Assembly: GCA_016508695.1 (NCBI GenBank)
Contig: VNKQ01000004.1
Location: 1,364,001 to 1,428,000, forward strand
Source: Hyphodiscus hymeniophilus
Lineage: Eukaryota; Ascomycota; Leotiomycetes; Helotiales; Hyphodiscaceae
Direction: 5' to 3'
Length of the DNA: 64,000 nt
The notes below the pieces were generated by a model. That model did no database searches. It was given only the letters and a program-made list of their open reading frames with translations, and was not told the DNA's origin. Position numbers and translations under genes: made by a program. This document shows, in pieces, positions 56,404 to 64,000 of this stretch; the first letter of the stretch is position 1; each line of letters begins with the position of its first letter.

Positions 56404-58449
56404 ATGGCAAAAGGAGTCAATCTCACCTGGTACAATGTCGCAATCTGTCTCGTCGTGACTTCTGGGGCCTTTACCTACGGGTTCGGTTTCGCAGTATTCG
56501 TTACCAGTATTGCGCAGCCTGGTTTCTATCTTTACTTCAAACTTGATCGTGAGTCGTCAATACCTCAAGATCAATATGGTCCGTTCGAGACTAATACAAT
56601 GGACAGCAACAAGCACTTATACAGCCAAGTATCTCTCCTGTTGCCTTTCTACACCCACAACGATCAGTGCTGATTAACCATAGCATTCTTGGAGCTGTGA
56701 ATGCCCTCTTTGCTTTAGGAGCTGCTACAGGGGCCATTCTTCAAGGATGGGCGGCAGACTACCTTGGTCGTAAGAAGGCCCTTGCACTTTCGGCGACTTG
56801 TGCGTTGCTCGGTGGAGCTCTGGCAGCAGGCTCGGTAGCTATTGAGATGTTGATAATTGTTCGTATCCTCCAAGGGATTGGATTGGGCATGGTTATCTGC
56901 CTGGTTCCTCTCTACACGACCGAAGTAGCACCCGCTCATCGTCGAGGTCTGCTGTCTGGTATGACGGTGATGGGTTTTGGATCCGGGTACGCAGTGTAAG
57001 TCATTGTCAATTCAAGCAGATTGGGAGAGAAACTTAGCTTCAGTAGCTGCGCTCTGCTCTCTCTTGGTACGAACAGCGCAACAAACCTCACTCTTCAATG
57101 GCGGATGCCTCCGGCTCTTGCTTGCGTCGGACCTCTGGTTCTACTTTTTGGCCTCTTCTTCATCCCAGGTAAGTCTCCAAATGCAACTCTTTGCCCAATC
57201 TCGGTGCTGACTATTCTCACAGAGACTCCACGCTACCTGGTTTGGACAAACAAGCACGACGAGGCATGGCGCGTTGTCAAAAAGATCCACAATGATCCTA
57301 GTGATCCCACGGATGCAGCAGCACGTGCCGAATTCGTTCAAATAACTCAGCAGGTGGGCTTTGATAAAGAACAGAAAGAAGGTTATGTGCAGATGTTCGT
57401 TAATCCGTCTTGGAGAAAGCGCTCGGTGCTTGTCATGTTCATCATGTGAGTAGCTGCTGCCTTAAAAAGAGAATCACAGCCATGGCTCACAATTTGAAAA
57501 TTAGGTTTGCATCTCAGTCTACAGGGGTATGTCACACATTCCCCCTCCCTGGGTGTCACTAATCAGAGAACAGATACTTGGCATCTCGAATTTCATATTT
57601 CCGATTCTCACAAGTCTGGGACAGACTGGGCAAATGCCTTTCATTATATATGGTGTGTGAAGTCACAAAAATCCTCAGTTGTTTATGATTTCACTTCTGA
57701 CAATATCTGCAAAGCCGCCTACTCGCTTGTAGGGACATCTTTTACGGTCATCTGCTCCTTCTTCTTGGACCGAGTCGGCCGACGAACTTATTTCCGTCAG
57801 TGCTACCAATATCTTCCTCTGAAAGGTGGCTCTCCACAATGCTAATCCACATAGTCATCGGCTTCCCTGCCCTCGCAACTCTCCTCCTCATTGAGGCTCT
57901 TCTACAATGGAAGTATCTTGGCACTGAACACAAAGCGGGCAACGCTGCTTGTCTCTTTGTCATGTTTCTTTACATCGTGTTCTTCCAGACCATTGACACA
58001 GCATCCTTCGTATGGTCCGCAGAGGTATTTCCCACAACCATTAGAGCGAAGAGGCTTGGACACACAATGTTCGCCTACTTCGTCGGCGCTATCACCTACA
58101 CCACTCCTTCTGCACTTGCTTTCAAGAACATGTGAGAATCTAAAATGTGATATGGCACAAACAGAGCTGATAAGCGTACAGTAAATGGGCAATGTATCTT
58201 TTGTGGATGGGTCTCTGTATCATATCCACGGTTTTGGTATATTTCTATATCCCAGAGACGAAATGTTTGCCAGTGGAGGAAATCGGTGCCCTTTTTGGAG
58301 ATGATGTGATTATCCACTTGACTGCGGATGGGCATGCTATCGTTGAAGCCGAGAAGGAGCTTGATATCATGGGACACCACGACCGGGCGGATGGAATGCC
58401 AGACCAGAAAGGTGCTTCAATCTCACACCACGAGGAAGCAATTATCTGA
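56404..58449 (+). CDS. MFS sugar transporter (ten exons)
   Basis: Hexose/polyol-type carrier of the sugar porter family, with 12 expected helices in the plasma membrane. Exons 56404-56548, 56607-56628, 56684-56995, 57038-57168, 57223-57445, 57505-57526, 57574-57652, 57715-57795, 57855-58131 and 58182-58449 give 519 residues with every phase consistent. Family motifs: NILGAVNALFALGAATGAIL, DYLGRKKAL, RILQGIGLGMVICLVPLYTTE ending in EVAPAHRRG, PETPRYLVW, DRVGRRTYF, and SAEVFPTTIRAKR before the last helices. The C-terminal PETKCLPVEEIGALFGD is the usual sugar-porter end. Two exons are only 22 nt (56607-56628 and 57505-57526). The motif Q in VPLYTTE-type helices is normal. Downstream the bZIP gene converges, with 89 nt between stop codons. 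Confidence 0.92.
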
Positions 58450-58538
58450 GGAGATATCGGGACCTGGGTTTCAATGCCCCGAGGTACCAAATGCGGCAGA
58501 AACGTCTTATATCTATTACCGAGCATACAGAATATACT

Positions 58539-59534
58539 TCAACAAAACAAAAATCCCCATTTACTCTTAAATCTAGGACTGATCCTCCAGTCCCCAACCT
58601 CCCAAGCTACACCCCCACCCCTAATCTCAAGACTCTCTCCCGTGAGCAATTCCCCTTGAAACGTCATCTCAAAGCCCTCACAACTCGCACTCATCAGTAT
58701 GACGTTATCTCGCAGACGAGAGAACGGTATTTGATCGATCCATTGCGAATGGATTGTTGTTGCTTGTAATGGCGTTGGGTGTAGTGACATTGGTGTGAGG
58801 GGACTTTGGGGCGGTGTTCGGCAGGGAACATGCTGCCCGCAGACGATGCCGAGCAGAAGCCCATTTGTATGGAGGGCAGTCCAAACAGAGAGATTTGGGG
58901 TGCTAAGATAGGCGTGATCATTACTTAGGGGGATAGACAAAGGGAATGCCGAGATGAATAATGATGAGGGCTGGAGAATGTTGGTGTTGGGACCTGCTGG
59001 CGCTTTGGCAATGACATCCGATTTAGGGAGTAGTATGAGCTCGTCGTTTTTTGATGGCGATGGAACGCAAACAGGGAAAGACGAGCCGGGTCCTTTCTCA
59101 GTGTTTGAATTATGGGAGCTGGCATCCTCCTTCGCAGCTGTGAGAGCAGCACGAGGTAAAAGCGGTCGTTCCTTGGAGTTATCGCTGCCGGCTACTTACT
59201 TCTTTTTTAACGTGGCCAGCCTCTGTCCTATAGTTTGCAAATCATGCTTAGTTATTTCGTATTTCACATGCAGTCAAGGTTACTTACGGCGGGCTCTTTG
59301 TGCCAGTCTATCCTGAATCTGTTTCCGTTTCCGAGCGTCCTGTACTCCATACCAAGTATCAACGTCCTCCTCGGAATTTTGAGAACCGTTGCTGCCAGGG
59401 AAAGAGTAAGTACCCTTGAGGTGAACATCACTTGTCAAATGCAAGGGAGAAGCCGACGACTCGACCGCTGATGCACGTCTAAGCGGCTGAACAGGTGGAC
59501 AGCGCAGGAGAGGCTCGTCGGAGTGAGTGGACAT
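58539..59534 (-). CDS. bZIP/DUF3425 transcription factor (one junction unresolved)
   Basis: Fungal bZIP-like regulator. Exon 1, 59534-59288, codes SEEDVDTWYGVQDARKRKQI then QDRLAQRAR, the basic region. Exon 2, 59227-59200 (28 nt), codes RQRLATLKK. Exon 3 starts at 59137 or 59129 and runs to 58539. It ends with the DUF3425 domain: SVWTALHTNGLLLGIVCG, HPTPLQATTIHSQWID, IPFSRLRDNVILM. The phase between exons 2 and 3 does not fit. With seven instead of six A (plus-strand T run 59203-59208) it would be in frame as LATLKKE-EDASSH. Skipping exon 2 (intron 59287-59138) is also in frame but loses the RQRLATLKK block. It lies between the sugar transporter and a Zn2Cys6 gene. Confidence 0.75.
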
Positions 59535-60032
59535 CGCTACGCGTAGACATCGTATTTCGTCAAGAAGAATCGAGTACAGATACCCGCAACACAACAGAGC
59601 AGGTCAAAGTAGACCGTGGAGTGCCAAAAGATGTTATCATATCGTTGCTAGGTCAAGCCAAGACAATGCTCCTGATCTCGTGACACTACTTAATCCGAGC
59701 TGGCTGTGTTCCCCAACCAAGACTGGTTGCGGGGGAGTAGAAAGTGGGATGTTGCGGGGTCACGTCCAGTTGTACTTGGATACCTACTCACTGTTCTTGG
59801 CGGATATACGCTAGTTTCTGACCTTCGTCGGCCTCTCATATTGCTCTATACCTCCAAGCTAATATGATACGGTACTACCCGAAATTGAGAACGAGGTCCA
59901 GGCGTCCCACTTTCTCCCTCGAGGCAGAAGCTCACATCCTCTGCAATGCCTCAAACCCTTCTTGCATAGAGCTTCTCGCAAAGTCTACACATCTGAATAT
60001 ACAGCCGCAACTCTTGTAATTTGCAAGAAGAT
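59535..60032. other. Divergent promoter region, bZIP and Zn2Cys6 genes
   Basis: About 500 nt between two divergent regulator genes. No coding frame supported. Confidence 0.5.
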
Positions 60033-61112
60033 ATGAGATCCCCGCTTCTCTCTCCATCGCCGCCTCTAGAAGGATCATTCACTGCAGAGGGCGAATCTTC
60101 TCCCAAGAGGCAGAAGGCTACAAGAGCGACTGTGGTCACCGCACATGGAGGGATCCCAAGAAAAAGAGCAACAAAAGCATGCTACGCTTGTGGAGACAAG
60201 AAGACACGTTGTGATGTTGCGTTTCAAGGTCTTCCCTGCTCAAACTGCAGGTTCAATGAGGCCGCGTGTGTTGTTGATCTCAGGTCAAAGAAGAGGAGGT
60301 AAGCAGTGGTTGAAGATTTAGTTAACTTGGAAAGAGCTTATTTCAGTGAAGGAAGTTGAAGAGAACGTCCAAGAGCCAATTGGTGCCGGAATCGAGTCCA
60401 ACGATCCCAATACATGATATTACGGAACGTAATACATTATCGTTCATGGCTTTCGAAAGGCTTAAGAGACTTCGATTTGTTCCGCAGGACCATCTACTCA
60501 CATGTAAGGGTCACAATTCTATAACAGGAACTCCACAGCTGACCAAACTCTGGCCAAATTCGAAGCCAAAGACCATACAGCAAGAGCCATGGTTGTCCAA
60601 AATACACTACTGCTCTTGTAGGTCAGATAAAAATCCACTCTCTGATCATGTCTCATATACATGTAAACAGAATCACCTCTTGTCAACCTTGAACGTTTCG
60701 GCCAACGTTCCCGATCTGTTATTCCTGGATAAGGTAGTCAACGATACCTTATCGTCCTCAACGGCGGAGAAAGGAGCACTAGAGACTCATGGAGAGGATA
60801 CCCGAGGTCCGATGAAGCTTGGAGACGGTAAGACATCTCCGATGCCGTTCAGATCATATTTTCTGACCATGTCTAGATACAAATGAAAACTTCCCACCAG
60901 TTTCCCTTCAGAAGAGTACCATTGATCTAGATGGTATGCAATTTTCAGATTCTGAAAGAACAGATATTTTGAACCGCAAAGAGACGAGCACGCAAGGGGA
61001 GGGATTGGTGCAGGACGCTGTACCACAAACCACCTCCAAATCTGCGCTGAAGGCTCATTCCTATGGGGAGCTGCTACAGGATATAGAGGAGATCTGGACT
61101 AGGTTCCCATGA
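60033..61112 (+). CDS. Small Zn2Cys6 DNA-binding protein
   Basis: Putative regulator with an N-terminal zinc cluster and no recognisable fungal regulatory domain. Exons 60033-60298, 60352-60827 and 60877-61112 (53- and 49-nt introns) give 325 residues. The cluster is ACYACGDKKTRCDVAFQGLP then CSNCRFNEAAC, spacing C-x2-C-x6-C-x8-C-x2-C-x6-C, within the allowed range. It is preceded by the basic PKRQKATRATVV and followed by LRSKKRRKLKRTSK. The first splice must use the GAAG acceptor ending at 60351, because the earlier TTTCAG would give a stop within four codons. The remainder is Ser/Thr-rich and polar. At under half the usual length it may be C-terminally short. Divergent from the bZIP gene. 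Confidence 0.75.
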
Positions 61113-61726
61113 TTATAGAAAATCTTGAAGAGAGTAGAAAAAAGTGTGATCGACTCAGTACATTTGGACCTAACCCCCTCGCCTAGCTCAATCGGAAGTG
61201 ACAGAGCCAAAAGTGTATCTCAACATGACAGCATTCGAATTGTACCAGCAACTTTCACTAAGATTCATCGTAATTGGATCTTGTGGTGCGATACTAAAGC
61301 CTCAAGGCAGTCAGTGAAGGAAAGATCATGTGGCAGAAGTATTATCACGTGACTACAAAAAGACAAGATGTTTCTGGGATTGAGATCGAGTGATACGCAC
61401 ACTGGAAAGGCATCTGTTATATCTTTTCATGCTTGATCTTTTCTAACCGTGGACTCAGGAGGCTCGACGCCCTCAAAGAATATATACCTGAGGATGTATA
61501 CACAAATCAGAGGAGCATGGTTAGTAATTGTTGATTTCACAGCTGCCGGATCATCCTACCATGACCAAGGCCGGTTGCTGCCACAACCTATGTCAATTTG
61601 TGACCCGTGAGGGACCACTACTTGATGAATTTCGAAATTCATTGAACGCCAGCTCGACGATCATATACGGAGCGGTATGCAACCATCTCTTAACGCCTCT
61701 AATCTATGAATGTGTACAGCAACACG
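61113..61726. other. Intergenic region between converging genes
   Basis: 3' flanks of the Zn2Cys6 gene and the BTB gene. No further gene seen. Confidence 0.6.
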
Positions 61727-64000
61727 TTACCTCGTCAGTGCGTCTTTATCTTGGCCTCTTCCTCTCGTGCCACCTCTCGAGCCCTCCCCCCGACCTCTGC
61801 CACTTCGCCCACGACCACCCTTACCTCTTCCACTACCGGGCTTGCCACCTCTGCCAGACCAAACAGGGGGTTTCGATTTCGAAGCTTCTTCTTCCTGTGC
61901 ACGTTTGCTCTCTTGATCCCACCATTCCTGAAAGGCTTGCTCTTCTTGAATCTCTTGCAGACTTCTCTTCGCAACGGCTTCTTTGATGACTTCTTGTTCT
62001 CGTCGTTGCTGGCCGATGATATCTGCCATGGACAACTGGATTGATGGCTCGGCTTTGGTGGCAGATGCTGTGTAAGATTTGGAGTGTGGGACGAGGGGCG
62101 AGGATTTCAGTTGCGCTTGTTGGTTGAATGACCGTGACGGTCCAGCCGGTGATTGGTTTGCTTTCACAATATTACTATTGCTATTATTTCTTGATTGGCC
62201 TGAGAAGCGAGTGTCGGGAGATGCAGTCCTCCTTGGTGTCAATGGCTTCATGGGGATCGGAGACACCGCGGGCTTGGGGGGCGCCGACGATGGAGAAGAT
62301 GATGGCTCGTTTAAAACATCCTTTAGTGATAGCTTGGGCCCTGTCGAGGCGATTTGCCAGGGAGACGACGATGTGATATCATTTCGGCCTAAAGAATCTT
62401 GGGGCTGTACGATGGACCGTTGGAGTGTTTGCTGTTGTTGCTTCTTTCGTTCTTTTTGCGAGAGCTTAGGCGCAGACACTCTGTTGAGGGCTTCGGGATT
62501 TGCGTTATCATCTTTGGCTCTTTGAGCTGAGAGACTGATAGAAAGATTAGAAGTTCGGCTCGAAGAAGCCTGAGCCATAATTTCTCTCATATCAAGCTTG
62601 GATGAGGGCATGGCGGGTGAAGACCACATCCTCGTGATAGTACCAGAAGAAGCGGGATCAGCGCCGTTATGTAGGCCCAGCCCGGTAGGATTCTTCGGAT
62701 TGGAAGAGGGGATAGAGGACGGTCGGTCATCCAAGCCGATTTCAGGTCCTATATCATCCCATCTAGCCTTTGGTACTAAGCTCACCACAGGAGGGGAAGC
62801 AGGATCAGGTGTAGTCTTCCTTTCTGGCGACGGGCTTCCCGGGGCTAGAGGATCATCGTCTTCCATGTCAAACATGAGATCAACTGTGAAGTCTTTCGGA
62901 CGTATGCTGGGACTAAAGGGTGCGTTTCGATCTGCCTTGGACTTTCTCCGAGCCTTGTCATGACTGGGCGAAGCAGAAAGCAAGTCATCGAGACTTCCAA
63001 CCCGGTATCGGAAAGAGGTAGACAATCGGCTGTCATCATCCTTAAGATTCGCTCGAAATGTCATGTCTCGGACTCGGCGTTGTCTTTCCTCGTCAATCTC
63101 GCCCGCCAGGCCTGGATGACGTTCAAGAAGCTCCAATTCGAACCTACCACTCTTGGCGAAGGGTAGGCAGTTCAGTTGATTTGCACGAACCACTTCGTCT
63201 AGCTCTAAGAGAAGGTCCTCGTCAAGATCGTCGATCAAATGATTCTCAAGCATAGATTCTAGCTGCAGACAGACGTATTCGAGCGCAGCGTTCTTGAATT
63301 CTGCGACAGAACACGGTGCCATGACATTGAGTAGTTGAGAGACGTTGCGAGTGTTGACTGCAATGATGTTAGTGATGGTCTACACGTCTCATCCCAAAGC
63401 GAGAGGGACTAGAGTGGTCGCGATTGCTGTGACTTGAATTCCTCCGATATTTGATATGTGAAGATAGTCAATTTGAACTTACCAAAACGACCAATAACCT
63501 CCTGACAGATTTGAGAAAGCCTATCGAGCATCAACTCGTTGGCAACACCCATCACGTCCATGACAAGTTCAGAGAACTCATCAATGTCAGGAGAGACAAC
63601 CTCGTCAAAAAGCTCAGTGCCAGTATCAGTGTACAAGTATTGCAGAACGAGTTCGAAAGTTTCTGGGGCAATATGTTTGAGGTCAATTCGAACAGTCTTC
63701 GAGTCCTCTAGCCATCGACCAGCGAGCCATTCTCCCCCGGAGCGACCATTGAAAAGGCCCTGGAAGAATGGGCATCTTTGACACAGTAAAGAACTATGTG
63801 CAAGGACCTCAGACCCATCTAGTTCAATGATGGTGTCTCCATCCTCGAAATAAGCCGCATCTTGAATCGCGATCGCCATATCAACATCCATCCGCGGTTC
63901 TGCTTCAATCATCAAGCGCACAGCGGACTCCAGCTTGCTGATTTTAAGATACCCAGCGGTCTTCATGAGCTCAACACGCACTTGCCGATATCTAAAAGCC
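61727..64000 (-). CDS. BTB-domain protein, IBtk-like, 3' part (partial)
   Basis: C-terminal part of a large protein resembling human IBTK and S. pombe Btb3, probable substrate adaptors of CUL3 ligases. The frame is open to the window edge, so the start and any ankyrin/RCC1 repeats lie outside. The upstream exon is 64000-63483, intron 63482-63358 (125 nt, phase 1), last exon 63357-61727. The BTB fold shows as DGDTIIELDGSEVLAHSSLL, CQRCPFFQGLFNGRSGGEW, then KHIAPETFELVLQYLYTDTG. The helices after it cross the splice as EVIGRFVNTRNVSQLLNVMA then PCSVAEFKNAALEYVCLQLE. The tail is disordered. It contains KLSLKDVLNEPSSSPSS and IQLSMADIIGQQRREQEVIK (conserved helices in IBtk) and ends in an RG-rich stretch (GRGGKPGSGRGKGGRGR). 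Confidence 0.88.

Noticed and set aside
1..64000. CRISPR arrays, rRNA genes, intact transposons, bacterial-type operons, riboswitches
   Set aside because: None found. The introns and gene content are those of a fungal nuclear chromosome, and no regular spacer arrays, transposase or reverse-transcriptase motifs, or TPP-riboswitch-like leader were seen.

Overview
The window reads as nuclear DNA of a filamentous ascomycete (Pezizomycotina). Genes are interrupted by many short introns of about 43-150 nt. Most have GTAAGT/GTATGT-type donors, CTAAC/CTGAC-type branch points and TAG/CAG acceptors. The recognisable proteins are fungal: Ert1/AcuK, riboflavin kinase, Dad3, Eaf, CreD-type arrestin, Slm1, Zds1, Hse1 and Atg13. 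I could not settle the class; Leotiomycetes is only an impression. There are no operons. Where I recognised a family, I rebuilt the exons so that the joined product matches it in frame.

Layout. 1-8.4 kb: the 3' end of an ERT1/acuK-like regulator, riboflavin kinase (FMN1), a probable 51-residue one-helix membrane protein with an intron in its leader, a decayed cytochrome P450 fragment, mitochondrial uS5m and the kinetochore subunit DAD3. 8.8 kb: an intron-containing tRNA-Ala(AGC). 9.7-18.9 kb, accessory in character: a Zn2Cys6 regulator, an ABCG half-transporter, an SDR oxidoreductase divergent from it, and an FHS/fucose-permease-type MFS carrier with a 5-nt microexon. 20.9-25.2 kb: the elongation factor Eaf, with a GC-AG intron, and a CreD/Rod1-type arrestin. 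28.7-36 kb: a CYP52-like P450, SLM1 and a secreted GH78 alpha-L-rhamnosidase. 37.4-50.9 kb: ZDS1, HSE1, an unidentified Arg-rich protein, a mitochondrial hydroxyacid-oxoacid transhydrogenase and ATG13. 53-61 kb: an unidentified zinc-knuckle protein, an alpha/beta hydrolase, a ten-exon sugar transporter, a bZIP/DUF3425 regulator and a small Zn2Cys6 protein. The right edge holds the 3' part of a large BTB/IBtk-like gene.

How the genes relate. Most are housekeeping or signalling genes with no functional tie to each other: TORC2/PIP2 signalling, ESCRT-0, autophagy, kinetochore, mitoribosome and flavin synthesis. Two stretches (9.7-18.9 kb and 54.8-61.1 kb) combine regulators, transporters and an oxidoreductase or hydrolase, and could be small catabolic or detoxification neighbourhoods; this is inference.

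I found no clear undescribed system. The most notable items are the small membrane protein, the 5-nt microexon, the GC-AG intron, an upstream reading frame whose stop overlaps the ZDS1 start codon, and three conserved genes whose frame breaks at or near homopolymer runs. Those breaks look more like consensus errors than real disruptions.
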